The notes beneath the pieces are model-generated. The model did no database searches and had not been told where the DNA came from. It saw only the letters and a list, made by a program, of their open reading frames with translations. A stretch of 28,219 nt of DNA from a virus. The translations under genes were made by a program, and so were the position numbers. Numbering within the stretch: position 1 is the stretch's first letter; each line of letters starts with the position of its first letter. Of the stretch, positions 1-10,300 are shown one piece after another. The stretch spans positions 15,374 to 43,592 of IMG/VR virus record IMGVR_UViG_3300030110_002737; one strand, 5' to 3'.

Positions 1-1
1 A

Positions 2-2872
2 GCTAAAGGAAGAGGGCAAATAGACGGGACAGTAGGCTCTCCAGGTAGTAGTTTGCCGGGACTTTATTTTTCAGCAAAACCTAATGGGTGGTCTCCAAGA
101 GCAAATTCATTAATAGTTGATTATCCTACAGTTACCGCTACAATGAAAAGAAGGTCATGCGGAACTAACCCATCGCCTGACGATCAACAAACAGTATTTC
201 CATTATATTTTACGGATTCAGGTGGTGTTACTTCTAATATAGTAATTCAGCCGGGCTCGGTAATTCAGTTTACTATGAGTATAAAAAGAGGAAGTTACGG
301 AGGTATATGGACAGGTGACGAAGACGATGTTGCTTCAGTTGATTGGGCTTGGAACAGAGAATATGTATCTAATGCGTTATACACAAATTTTAAAGACTGG
401 TTTGACGGGCAGGGAATATCAGCAGAAATAAATGGAACAAGAAATGCGGGAGGTAAAGAAATTATTGGTCACTATGTATCAACAACAGCATCATCACAAA
501 ATGGGTGTAATGTGCAAGACGGCTGTTATAATTATTCATTTCAATTTATTGAAGATACAGGTTTATTAAGTTTATGTATGAGTTCAGGAGTTCCAAGAGG
601 AGGGCCCGGCTTTGATAAAAGACCCGCAAAAATGAGTATGCATATTTTAGTGGTTACTAATAATAATATAATTACTTTAGAAACAGAGCCACTACCAGGA
701 GACCCTAACATTTATTATGAAGGAGCTCAAAACTTTAATATAGTATTTGACCCATCAGTAAATGAAAATATTCATGAAGGCAATGTGCAGAATCAAGTAA
801 TTGCTTCCAGTCTTCCTGCCATATCTGATTTAACTTTTGCTAATTGTTACTCTTTTGGTAACGGTGTTGAGAGTTATAAAATATTTGATAACGCAGGTGA
901 AAACGCTATGTCTATAGGTGAAAGAGCAAACGCTGTTTTAGCACAACCATATCAAGAAAACAAAAGAAAAGCATCAATTACATATAGTGGTATTTATAAT
1001 GGAGAGACCAATATAAACAACAGTAATGAGTTTAATTTATCTCTGGCAAACTTTAAAGATTTAGAATTAATTTTTGGCCCTATTATGAAATTACATAGTA
1101 GAGAAACAGATATTTTAGTTTTACAAGAAGACAGAATATCTTATGTGTTACAAGGTAAAAACTTATTATCTGATGCAGCAGGTGGAGGAGCTATAACATC
1201 TATTCCAGAAGTATTAGGAAAACAAATTACCAGATTAGAAGAATTTGGTATTAGCTTTAACCCTGAAAGTTTTGCGTCTTGGGGTAAGAATATATACTTT
1301 ACAGATACTAAAAGAAATTCTGTAATTAAATTAAGCGGAGGGACATTTGAGGAGTCACTAACAATAATTTCAGAAAGTGGTATGAGGTCGTTTTTTAGAG
1401 ATTCTTTTACTGCACAAATTGACACTCAAAAATTAGGTGGCTATGATCCATACATGGGAGAGTATGTTTTAAATAACAATGAAGTTTCTGTTAAAGATGA
1501 AACGCCAGCTGTTGCTTGCGGTAATATTATTTCGCAAACTAACGCTGCCGACACTTATGAATTTACAGTAGAGTTAGGGCCAGTATACGGTAATTTTAAT
1601 TTGGTTTACAGACTAACAACTGGGTCAATAAAAATTACAGCAACTTGGCAGGGTTCTAATTTAGATACTCAGGCAACAGGTACAGCAACCTCTACACTTG
1701 TTGGTGCATTAGCAGATACTGGAGCTAATTTTTTAAATGGTAATGTGCAAGCGGGAGACCGAATAACAAATCTAACCTCACCTATTGTTCCTTCACCCAG
1801 AACAAATGTATTAGGAATTAATAGTAATACTGAACTAACTTTAGTAAACCCAAACTTTAATTTTACTACAGGTGATAGTTATATTATACAAAGACTTGTA
1901 CAGCCAGTAATAAAAACAGTTACTGTAAACAATCAAAATCCGTCAGGAACTTTGACTATAAACAAATTAAGTTTATATCCTACTCAAGTAACAATAAAAG
2001 TAGAAAGAACTGGGGGAGGTACCGACCCATTAGGGTATGAACTAACTCCACAATGCGTAACAACTGTTGCGGGTTCATTAACTCAAATAGTTTTAACATC
2101 TCCTCAGCAGTCAGGGAAACAATTACATTATGAATATCAATGGAATGATATTACATTTTATAGTCCTATTGACTCTAATTTAATGGTAGGGCAAGCTAAT
2201 CCATTACAATCTGTTTCTGCATTTGAGCAAACAGACGGGCAGCAGTCCGTAGGATTGATTGCTTACACCGGCTCAAATCATTTAATTCGTTCCGTAAAAA
2301 AGAATACTGATGATTTAGATTTTAATATTAATGAAAATTATTTATATATATTTAGTCAAGGAAACCCTATGTATTCTCCTGGAGCTACTGGAACATCTTT
2401 TGATTTTGATGTTACTAAACTAAATGGTAAATCCCCATTAAGCATCACTAATCCGCAAACAGGTGTATTTCAGGCGGAAAGACTTAATGTTACAATGGGT
2501 CTTAGTCAGCCTAATTTAATTGCAGTTACTGACTTAAGAGATAGGTCATATGTAAAAATGGGTTATGACGCAGCCTCTTCTTCGGCAGCTTGTGGTGTTG
2601 TTACAAACTGTAGCCAAGTGCTAACAAGCGCAAGACAAAATTCAGCTTTTGCAGCGTGTCAAGAAACTGTTATAACTGTTAGTAGATATACCAACGCAGT
2701 TTCTCCTGCTAACTTATCAATAGGTGACATAATGTATCAAAACAGCCCTTGTAATTCTACACCAGCTGGGTGGACTCCACAAGGATACTATAAAGTAAGT
2801 CAAGGAGGGCCAAACGGTAGAGTAGCACAAATAGGAACAGACGGATTAGTAATTAATATAACAGATTGTTAG
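2..2872 (+). CDS. Tail muzzle/stabilisation-like structural protein (5' end missing)
   Basis: Large virion protein, 956 codons visible. The frame is open to the left edge (…GRGQIDGTVGSPGSS), so the TTG at 53 is not a convincing start and the gene is 5'-truncated. Counting from codon 53, residues about 305-330 carry a SITYSGIYNGETNINNSN-type segment, about 399-430 carry GISFNPESFASWGKNIYFTD, and about 442-452 carry SGMRSFFRDSF. I associate this succession with the muzzle/stabilisation proteins of crAss-like and other Bacteroidota podoviruses, where the protein sits at the distal tail. Residues about 555-612 form a small beta-rich insert (GDRI…GINSNTELTLV…GDSYII) resembling one in the 255-aa protein at 3060-3827. 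The C-terminus has a Cys/Gly module with GYY and a terminal Cys. Structural role fairly sure; exact position by analogy. Confidence 0.75.
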   Translation, partial: AKGRGQIDGTVGSPGSSLPGLYFSAKPNGWSPRANSLIVDYPTVTATMKRRSCGTNPSPDDQQTVFPLYFTDSGGVTSNIVIQPGSVIQFTMSIKRGSYGGIWTGDEDDVASVDWAWNREYVSNALYTNFKDWFDGQGISAEINGTRNAGGKEIIGHYVSTTASSQNGCNVQDGCYNYSFQFIEDTGLLSLCMSSGVPRGGPGFDKRPAKMSMHILVVTNNNIITLETEPLPGDPNIYYEGAQNFNIVFDPSVNENIHEGNVQNQVIASSLPAISDLTFANCYSFGNGVESYKIFDNAGENAMSIGERANAVLAQPYQENKRKASITYSGIYNGETNINNSNEFNLSLANFKDLELIFGPIMKLHSRETDILVLQEDRISYVLQGKNLLSDAAGGGAITSIPEVLGKQITRLEEFGISFNPESFASWGKNIYFTDTKRNSVIKLSGGTFEESLTIISESGMRSFFRDSFTAQIDTQKLGGYDPYMGEYVLNNNEVSVKDETPAVACGNIISQTNAADTYEFTVELGPVYGNFNLVYRLTTGSIKITATWQGSNLDTQATGTATSTLVGALADTGANFLNGNVQAGDRITNLTSPIVPSPRTNVLGINSNTELTLVNPNFNFTTGDSYIIQRLVQPVIKTVTVNNQNPSGTLTINKLSLYPTQVTIKVERTGGGTDPLGYELTPQCVTTVAGSLTQIVLTSPQQSGKQLHYEYQWNDITFYSPIDSNLMVGQANPLQSVSAFEQTDGQQSVGLIAYTGSNHLIRSVKKNTDDLDFNINENYLYIFSQGNPMYSPGATGTSFDFDVTKLNGKSPLSITNPQTGVFQAERLNVTMGLSQPNLIAVTDLRDRSYVKMGYDAASSSAACGVVTNCSQVLTSARQNSAFAACQETVITVSRYTNAVSPANLSIGDIMYQNSPCNSTPAGWTPQGYYKVSQGGPNGRVAQIGTDGLVINITDC

Positions 2873-2873
2873 T

Positions 2874-3050
2874 ATGGCAGTAGCAATAAATAGATATTTT
2901 GATGGCAATAGTTTTTGTCAAGCAACAGGTATATATATAGATATAAGGCTAACTTCTTTAGCTCCTACTGGATATTATGCTTTTGATGGATATGTAAGAT
3001 ACTGGGATCAAACAACGCAAGTTTTAGGGCCATGCTCTACTTGTCCTTAA
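2874..3050 (+). CDS. 58-aa tail-associated peptide
   Basis: A 58-codon ORF starting one base after the stop of the muzzle-like gene (TAG-T-ATG) and ending nine bases before the next structural gene. It fills an otherwise empty gap, which supports it being real. The product (MAVAINRYFDGNSF…) contains APTGYYAFDGYVRYWD and ends with a Cys-rich GPCSTCP. The GYY, aromatic and terminal-Cys arrangement recalls the C-terminal module of the preceding protein. It may be a detached tail-tip or receptor-contact module, translated by coupling with the upstream gene. No catalytic motif is visible. Function is inferred only from position and composition. Confidence 0.6.
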   Translation: MAVAINRYFDGNSFCQATGIYIDIRLTSLAPTGYYAFDGYVRYWDQTTQVLGPCSTCP

Positions 3051-3059
3051 AATTAACTT

Positions 3060-3827
3060 ATGGCAAACGAAACATTATCATATAGCGACTCGGCCAAAGG
3101 ATGGCCTTCTTTTTATTCTTTTTTACCGGATTTCATGATGGGTATGAATAGTTATTTTTATACATTTAAAAATGGAAATATGTATAGGCATAATACCAAT
3201 ACGTTAAGAAATAATTATTATGAGGTTCAATATAACTCATCTATAACAGGAGTGTTTAATAATAATCCTTTAGAGATAAAGTTATTTAAAACTATGTCTT
3301 TTGAAAGTGATAGTGCTTGGTCAGTAACAGAACTAATAACCGATTTAAGTACAGGAAGTATGTTAAACACATACTTTGAGCAAAAAGAAGGAGAGTGGTT
3401 CTCATTTATCAGAGAAAACGCTTCAACTTTAAATTTTAAATTACGTTCGGCTCATGGTATAGGGACAATAAGTGCGAACCCTACTGTGGTTGGAGCAAAT
3501 GAATATTTATTTCAATTTACAGTTCCGCCTGGCAATATTATATCACAAGGAGATAAAATATATAAAACCACTAATCCTTCAGTTACGCCCCCTTCTCAAG
3601 CAGGAACAGTAAAATCAATAGACAATACCAACAACACTATCAATGTAGACACTACGGGGTTTGGTAATTTAGTAGTTCAAAATGATTATATTTTATATTA
3701 TAAAGATGTAGTGGCTCAATCAACCGGAGCAAGAGGTTATTTTATGCAATTTAAAATAGAAAACACAGAGACAACGCCAGTAGAACTGTTCTCCGTAGGG
3801 AGCAGCATGATGAAAAGTTATCCGTAG
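3060..3827 (+). CDS. Virion structural protein (tail region), 255 aa
   Basis: Residues 1-60 (SDSAKGWPSFYSFLPDFMMG, then GMNSYFYTFKNGNMYRHN) match a pattern I associate with structural proteins next to the muzzle gene in crAss-like and marine Bacteroidota phages. Residues about 157-217 hold a beta-rich segment (GDKI…SIDNTNNTINV…NDYILYYK) similar to the insert in the upstream muzzle-like protein, suggesting a shared module. There is no signal peptide or membrane helix. It is co-directional with its neighbours and separated from them by only 9-20 bp, as expected in a late structural operon. Virion location is well supported; which tail component it is remains open. Confidence 0.7.
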   Translation: MANETLSYSDSAKGWPSFYSFLPDFMMGMNSYFYTFKNGNMYRHNTNTLRNNYYEVQYNSSITGVFNNNPLEIKLFKTMSFESDSAWSVTELITDLSTGSMLNTYFEQKEGEWFSFIRENASTLNFKLRSAHGIGTISANPTVVGANEYLFQFTVPPGNIISQGDKIYKTTNPSVTPPSQAGTVKSIDNTNNTINVDTTGFGNLVVQNDYILYYKDVVAQSTGARGYFMQFKIENTETTPVELFSVGSSMMKSYP

Positions 3828-3829
3828 TT

Positions 3830-3843
3830 TTTATTATCTTTGT
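3830..3843 (+). promoter_or_regulatory. Candidate Bacteroidota -7 element before the GNAT gene
   Basis: TTTATTATCTTTGT contains TATCTTTG, which fits the Bacteroidota -7 consensus TAnnTTTG. It lies five bases upstream of the ATG at 3848. The same 14 bases occur on the - strand at 23337-23350 in front of an early gene. No clear -33 TTG is visible. The predicted transcription start would almost coincide with the ATG, implying a near-leaderless mRNA, which is why confidence is modest. Confidence 0.35.
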
Positions 3844-3847
3844 ATAA

Positions 3848-4249
3848 ATGAAATTTAATATACAGCCACTTAAAGAAGACGATTACGATAAAGTATTAGT
3901 CAAGTGGTGGAAAGACTGGAGGTGGACTCCTCCAGTAAAAGATTTTTTACCTGACAGAGGGTATATGGTATATTGTAATGATATACCAGTTTGTGCAGGT
4001 TATATGTACGTTACTAATTCTAAGGTTGTATTATTAGAATGGATTGTTTCTAATTTTGAAATAAAAAACAAAGAAACAAGAAAAGAAGCTCTACTGATGT
4101 TAATTGAGTTTGTTACATCGGTAGCCAGAGGGATTGAAAAAAAATATGTATATTCATTGCTTAAAAGCTCATCCTTAATTAAAATTTATGAGGAGTTGGG
4201 TTATATTAAAGGAGAAGGCAATGGGCAAGAAATGATTAAAATATTATAA
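3848..4249 (+). CDS. GNAT-like acetyltransferase-fold protein of the virion module
   Basis: A 133-aa protein with the size and outline of a phage GNAT-fold protein: N-terminal beta-alpha (MKFNIQPLKEDDYDKVLVKWWKDW), central strands (GYMVYCNDIPVCAGYMYVTNSKVVLLEWIVSN), then a helix (KETRKEALLMLIEFVTSVARG) and a C-terminal strand with ELGYIKGEGNGQEMIKIL. The usual acetyl-CoA loop (Q/RxxGxG/A) is not obvious: the region reads NKETRKEA. Catalytic activity is therefore uncertain. Such proteins are frequently found between tail and internal-virion genes in podoviruses. It ends one base before the next ATG, so translation is probably coupled. Confidence 0.6.
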   Translation: MKFNIQPLKEDDYDKVLVKWWKDWRWTPPVKDFLPDRGYMVYCNDIPVCAGYMYVTNSKVVLLEWIVSNFEIKNKETRKEALLMLIEFVTSVARGIEKKYVYSLLKSSSLIKIYEELGYIKGEGNGQEMIKIL

Positions 4250-4250
4250 T

Positions 4251-5234
4251 ATGAGTTTAACTACAGCCACAGCAGTAAAATTAGGAATTGATGCTATATC
4301 AGCCGTTGGAAGTTTTAGAAATGCTGCGCAAACAGATGATTTATTAGAACAGTCTAATAAAGCCGCAACCGAATACTTAGAATCAGCTAAAAGTAGAATA
4401 GAAAAAGATTTTTATGCAGGGCTAAATGTTCCTACTTCGGCATTTGAAGCAGAATTACTATCTAATTTACAAGCAACAACTACAGCCGTAGAGGCTTTAT
4501 CTGAAGCGGGTTCAAGAGAACTTATAGGTGGTGTTGGAAAAATACAATCAGTTCAGCAACAAGGAGCAGAAGCTGCAAGGATAAAACAGGAACAAGAGAT
4601 GTTTGAATTAGAAAAATTTAAAGCTGGAAAACGAGATGAAATGAATCAACAAATGTTGCAGCTTGAAACAACTGCTGAAAGAGATAGGCAAAAAAGAATC
4701 AGAGATGCAGAGCAAGATAGAGCTACATTTATGACTCAAGGTTTTTCAACTTTAGCAAGTGGAGCAACCACTATTTTAGAACAATCTGACTTATATAAAA
4801 AATCAAAAGATGATAGGCAATTAGCAAAATTTTTGAAAGAAAATAATATTTCTATGGGAGAGTATACAGCTGATCCTGCAAAATTTGCAGATGACTTTAT
4901 GATATATAAAATGAATGATAAAGAATTTAAAGCATATGAAGAAAGAAAACGAAAAGAAGATTATGAAAATAGCGAAGACAAGGAAAAGGCACAGAAAAAC
5001 TTTTACGCTACTGAAGAAGGACAAAGACAGCTCGGGATTCAAGCTGACGCAGAGTTAAGAAAAAAACAATACGAGGAACAAATGGCTGCTGTTGGTTCTT
5101 TAACAGACGTTCCTGGATTAATACCAGTGCAACAATCTCCATTAATGCAAAGTTTATTCCCTTCATTTGAGGAGACAATGGCTAAGTATGGAATAACTCT
5201 TCCGGAACAGCCAAAAACATATACAACAATTTAA
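4251..5234 (+). CDS. Internal virion protein, coiled-coil (gp14-like position)
   Basis: A 327-aa Ala/Gln/Glu/Lys-rich, largely helical protein. The N-terminus (TTATAVKLGIDAISAVGSFRNA) is Ala/Gly-rich and amphipathic, as seen in ejection proteins that insert into membranes. Residues about 80-165 look like a long coiled coil (EQEMFELEKFKAGKRDEMNQ and beyond). There are no cysteines and no enzymatic motif. It starts two bases after the GNAT-like gene and is followed by two much larger proteins of similar composition. By order and size it is the counterpart of T7 gp14, the smallest of three ejection proteins; this is an analogy, not sequence homology. Confidence 0.6.
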   Translation: MSLTTATAVKLGIDAISAVGSFRNAAQTDDLLEQSNKAATEYLESAKSRIEKDFYAGLNVPTSAFEAELLSNLQATTTAVEALSEAGSRELIGGVGKIQSVQQQGAEAARIKQEQEMFELEKFKAGKRDEMNQQMLQLETTAERDRQKRIRDAEQDRATFMTQGFSTLASGATTILEQSDLYKKSKDDRQLAKFLKENNISMGEYTADPAKFADDFMIYKMNDKEFKAYEERKRKEDYENSEDKEKAQKNFYATEEGQRQLGIQADAELRKKQYEEQMAAVGSLTDVPGLIPVQQSPLMQSLFPSFEETMAKYGITLPEQPKTYTTI

Positions 5235-5246
5235 ATTGATAAAATA

Positions 5247-7337
5247 ATGGCTACAAAGAAAGACATAGAGTTTAGCACATATATTGAAAGAGACTTAACA
5301 AAGTCCGTTATAGATTGGGGTACAATTTCAAAAACTTTAACTGACGATTTAACAAGAATCCAAAAAGAAAGAGCTGAAAAGAAAGCAGAGATAGAAGAAA
5401 AGACTCTTGAAGCTGACACTACTATAAATACGTTAGAGCAATACGACAACACCGATTTAGGAGGCCTTGCCTTAGGTATGTCTGGAGAATCAGCAAAATT
5501 TTTACAAACGCAAAATAATTTATTTAAGAGAGGGTTAATTAGTCAAACTGAATTTGCCCAAGCAAGACAGCGAGTATTGGCTGATTGGAAATCATTTTCA
5601 TCAATTACAAAGCAATGGAATGATGATTATAAATCATATGTTAATAGAATAAATGATGGTAGTGCTTCTAATTTAGAAAAATGGTTGAACACACAAAATG
5701 TTGCTTTTGGAAATTTAGAAAACGTGCAAGGTTATGTAAATCCTCAAACAGGAAGACTATCATTGGTAGAGGTAGACCCTAAAACCGGTGTGCCTTCTGA
5801 TGATCCAGGAAAGCACGTATCAATGAATACTATAAATCAAAGATTTAAAACTCAATACACTAAAATTGACCCCACTCAACTTGTTAAGGGTAAGGTAGAT
5901 GAATTGGGAGCATTATTAATTGAAACATTAGGAAGCAGGCAAGAAGTAATGGGAGCAAAAGGTTGGGGAACAAAAAAAGATGACGCCAAGTTTCAAGCAC
6001 AAATGCGTGACCAAGCAAAAGGTTTGATGAGTGATGATAACGTAGCAGTATTAGCAAGTTCAGCTTCAATAGGAGCGCAACCAACCTACGACAAAAATGA
6101 TATAAAGGAGGGTTCTACAGATTTTGTTTTAATGAAAATAGTTGGAGGTCGCCCTGTGCTTGACACAGATGCTAAAAACATAACTTCCATAAAAAATGAA
6201 GTTGAAGATTTACTTTATGGAAACATGATGATTCAGTTAGATACTGAATTTACAGTAGAAAAAGGATTTGAGGTTACAAGTGAATTAGCAGATAAAAGAA
6301 TTAGAGGACAGATAGAGTCTCAAGAATATAGAGATGAACTTGCCGGTAAAGAGCTAACTCTAAAAAACAAAAGACTTGAGTTGGATAAAGAAGTGGCTGC
6401 TGGTAATATGAAAGCACAAGAAGCTGCAACTATATTAGCTCGTGATAATTATGATTTAAATGTATTAAAATATGAAACTAATGATGGTTTAGTTAATGCT
6501 CAGATAGATAAAATGTATGCTGATATAGATTTAGGAAAAGAAAAATTAAAATTAGCTGAGCTAACTGGAGATAGAAATTATAAGATAGCATTAATGAATG
6601 AAACTTATAAATCTAAACTATTAAAAGAAAAAGAAAAAGAAGGAATAGTTCCTTATACATATCCTGATCCAAATAAAACAATGCCTTTTGGAGATTTTGG
6701 AGAAACAACAGGTGCTAAGTTTATTCAAGAAAAGTTAGGGCCAAAAATTAAACTTGACGATCAGTACTGGACGACTGACACTAAAGCAGAAGTTCAGTCT
6801 ACTATTGGAGAATATATTAAAGGAATGTTAGACCCAAATGTTTATAATGAATTAGCAGAAGCAGGTGGTTTTGATGTTCAATGGAATAAAGACGGTAGTG
6901 GAGTTCCTAAAAATGAATTAGGATTAGTTATTACTGTGGGTGGGGTTAAATATCCTTTTCCTCCACAACCCGCTTCAGAAAGAGAGATTAAAAAACTCAT
7001 GAATGAAGACAGGAGTCTGAGTAGAGAACAGGTTGAAAAACAAATAAATGATTCTAATGGATATAATGAGTTTACATCAAAAGGATTTATTCCAGAAGGA
7101 TATACATTTTGGGGAGAAGGCAGTAGAGGCATTACAGACTTAGCGGGTGATAAGGATTATGGAGTTCAAAACACTGAAGCGTTTTTTAGCTGGATAAATG
7201 AATTTATATTAAACCCTTCAACTACAGCGGCAATAGCCTTACAAGAACCGCCTGAAGACGAAGAGGTAAATTATATAGAAAGAATACAAGGGGGAGCAGG
7301 TGACTCAATTTTTGAAGAAGAAGAAATAGTTGAATAG
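5247..7337 (+). CDS. Internal virion/cargo protein (gp15-like position)
   Basis: A 696-aa hydrophilic, mostly helical protein. Residues 20-65 form a charged coiled coil (RIQKERAEKKAEIEEKTLEA), and residues about 355-480 are another long Lys/Glu/Leu helical stretch. The last 30 residues are very acidic (PEDEEVNYIERIQGG…EEEEIVE). No signal peptide, membrane span or recognised enzyme motif was seen. It lies 12 bp after the 327-aa gene and 8 bp before the 2042-aa gene, so the three were probably made together. An internal virion or ejected cargo role, like T7 gp15, is inferred from size, composition and order. Confidence 0.55.
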   Translation: MATKKDIEFSTYIERDLTKSVIDWGTISKTLTDDLTRIQKERAEKKAEIEEKTLEADTTINTLEQYDNTDLGGLALGMSGESAKFLQTQNNLFKRGLISQTEFAQARQRVLADWKSFSSITKQWNDDYKSYVNRINDGSASNLEKWLNTQNVAFGNLENVQGYVNPQTGRLSLVEVDPKTGVPSDDPGKHVSMNTINQRFKTQYTKIDPTQLVKGKVDELGALLIETLGSRQEVMGAKGWGTKKDDAKFQAQMRDQAKGLMSDDNVAVLASSASIGAQPTYDKNDIKEGSTDFVLMKIVGGRPVLDTDAKNITSIKNEVEDLLYGNMMIQLDTEFTVEKGFEVTSELADKRIRGQIESQEYRDELAGKELTLKNKRLELDKEVAAGNMKAQEAATILARDNYDLNVLKYETNDGLVNAQIDKMYADIDLGKEKLKLAELTGDRNYKIALMNETYKSKLLKEKEKEGIVPYTYPDPNKTMPFGDFGETTGAKFIQEKLGPKIKLDDQYWTTDTKAEVQSTIGEYIKGMLDPNVYNELAEAGGFDVQWNKDGSGVPKNELGLVITVGGVKYPFPPQPASEREIKKLMNEDRSLSREQVEKQINDSNGYNEFTSKGFIPEGYTFWGEGSRGITDLAGDKDYGVQNTEAFFSWINEFILNPSTTAAIALQEPPEDEEVNYIERIQGGAGDSIFEEEEIVE

Positions 7338-7345
7338 ATAGCATC

Positions 7346-10300
7346 ATGGATCAAAAAGAACAGTTATATAATCTTTATCTTAAAAATAACCTTATAACAG
7401 ATAAGGTTAGTTTAAAGATGTGGAACCAAATGTCTAAAAGACAACAAGAAGATATTTTTAAGTTAGGTCAAGATAAAGGTCTTTTTACTGATAAAATAAA
7501 AGTAGAACAGTTTACTACTCTTTGGGCTGAGCCTGTAAAAAAAAAAGAAATTTCAGAATCTACTTCAGATGGAGTGGAGACTATTATGGAGTCGGATACA
7601 ATTACAACTCCAGAAACCACTTCTTCGGATACCATAGAAACAATAATACCTCAACTAAATCAAGAGGTTGAGGAAGAGGTTGATGTAAACATAAATATGC
7701 AAGAAGCTGTGCCTACGGATACAGTAGATGTAGATATTAATGTGCAGCAACCAGAGGTAATACCTGAACAAGAAGATAGTGTTTTAGGCTTTAGCGAAAC
7801 TCCAAGATATAATCCCTATCGTACACAACAAGATTTACAAGTAAGAGAAAAAGATACAGCTATAGAAAGGGCTTTTGGAAAAAATTTTCTAACGGATTTT
7901 TTTGGTGATTTATATAGGTCAGGAGCTGCCGGTTTAGCACAGGGAGCTACTCTTGATGAATCATTAGAATTATTTGCAAAAGGTCAAAATGTAACCGACC
8001 AAGATATAGAAGAGTTTATAGAAGCGCAAAAATCATTACAGTCACGTGGTGAGTCTGATGAAATGAAAGACTTTAATCGTATTTACCGAAGTGAAGGTGG
8101 TAGTATATGGGGATTTATTAAAGGTGTTTCCGCTAACCCTTCAGTAATTCCTCAAGTTTTTGTTTCTTCAACAACACAATTATTAAACCCCGCCACTATA
8201 AGTGCTGCTATAGCAGGGGGTGGTACAGGGGCGGCTGTTGGTTCTTCCGGCTTTAGTGCTGGCCCATTAGGAGTATTTACCACTGCTGGTGGTGCTATAG
8301 CAGGAGCTATGGGGGCGGCAGGAGCTACATTAGAAACAGGGATAACATTTGCTGAATTATTACAAAAAGAATTAGATGATAGAGAGTTGGAGTTTAACAC
8401 TGAAAATGTAAGAAGTGTTTTAGAAGATGAAGACGCCCTTAGTTCTATAAGATATAAAGCCGCAGGGCGAGGTATTGCTATTGGTGTTATAGAAGGGGCT
8501 ACAGCTCGTATTGCCGGGTCTGTAGGAGCAAAAGTATTTAGAGGAGGCCCATTGACTACAGGAAGAAAGCTAAGGGCTTTAGGAGCAGGATTTGGTGTAG
8601 AGGCTGTTGGTGGATCAACCGGAGAGGTTGCTGGTAGATTAGTAGCGGGACAAGAAATGGACGTAGCTGAGATTGGCTTTGAAGGGATTGCAGGTATGGC
8701 TACAGCCCCAATTAGTGTTGGGTATGGAATATATAAATCGCCAAAATATTATGTTAACCCTAAAAGTGGAGGTCAAGACTTATCTCAAGCAACAGCTGCA
8801 CAAGCACAGGACATAATAGATAATTCTCCAGACGAAGACTTTGCTAAAACAGAAATTAATATAGTAAACAACCCAGAGATGAAGGCTCAATATGAGAAAA
8901 GAAAGGTTGACCTTCATGAAAAAGCAGTAATAGAAGGACAGCTAAAAAGAGCTGGTGTTACAGACCAATCTAAAATAGATGAAATATTACCCCTTCAAAA
9001 AGAATTAAATAGTTTAGCAGAAGATACAGGAGAGGCTTCAAAGATAAAAAGAAGTGAGATTAAAAAACAAATTAATGATATAATACAAAGAGAAGATGCC
9101 GTTCAAGAGCAAGAAACAAATGAGGTGGATGGCGAAGTTCAGGCCACAGATATTCAAGGAGTGGATGAGCGAGGGGGAACCACCGAAGGACTTACCAGAG
9201 AAGAGCAGCCAGCAACCGAAATCACCGAAGAGACCCAAACAGAGGAGACGGAAATAATTCAGGATGACAAAGTAACAGAGGTTACTCCTGAGTCAGAGAA
9301 AAGACCTGAGACTAAAAGACAAGCACAACCTGTAAGAAAGAAAATAAAAGGTAGTAAACAGTATGAAATAGAGGTAGATGCTGATGGTAATGCTCAGGTG
9401 ATACTATCTAAAAACGGAAGGCCAGTAAAAGATTTAAACCAAATCAAAAATCAAAAAGTTAAAGACTTTTTACTTCAAGAAGGAATAGATGTAAATGAAG
9501 GCAGAACAGGAGAGCAAGTATTTAAAGACAACAATCCTGATGCGGATATAAACAATATTAATCCGGAAGAAGCAGAAAGAATTATATTAGAAAGTGAAAA
9601 TGTTAGAGAGGTAGCAGAAGCTATAGAAACAGAAAAAAAGTCGGCTAATGTACAAAGGCAGGATCAAATAGAAATTGAATCAACTAATCAATTTGAGGAT
9701 ATTAGTTTAACTGAACAAGAGTGGAGTGAATTTAATGACAAAGCAAACTTAACGCCACAAATTAAAAGAAGATTTATAACTAAAGGAAAAGTAGAAGGGT
9801 TTGATACTAAAATACAGGCATTAGCAGATAGTACAAATCGGGACTATGATGTGGTTATGGCAGAGTTTTTTGATTATGCTATAAACAATCCAACTAAACC
9901 TAAAGTGTCTCGTGCTAAACAAGCTCGTACTTTAAAGCTAAATAACTTAGAGGCTCGTTTTGAAGAACTAACAGGATTAAGGGCCACACAAAAAAATATA
10001 GAAGCTGTATTAGGTGTTGACTCTAACAGAGAGTCTTTAAAAAATATTAGATTAAGAGAGGAGGTTCAACAAAAAGAAATGTTGGAGGAAGAAGGAATTG
10101 TTCCTGTAAGTAAAAAAGGCAGGGGTGTTCCTGCAAAAAAAATAGTTGAGGGAACTAAAGAAAAGAAAGAGGTTACTGTAGATGAAGCTGAGGCATTAAA
10201 AGACCAAATAAAATTAGAAGGAAAGGCAGCAAGGGATGCTGATAAAGCTGCAAAGAAAAAAGAAAAAGTAGTTTCTAATATTAACAAACTTAGAAACAGA

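Noticed and set aside
53-55. TTG as start codon of the muzzle-like gene
   Set aside because: The frame is open to the window edge with plausible coding sequence, so the gene is truncated rather than starting here.
3060-3827. Possible receptor-binding tail fibre
   Set aside because: No repetitive fibre sequence or collagen-like or lectin motif; the N-terminal pattern fits a structural protein next to the muzzle gene.
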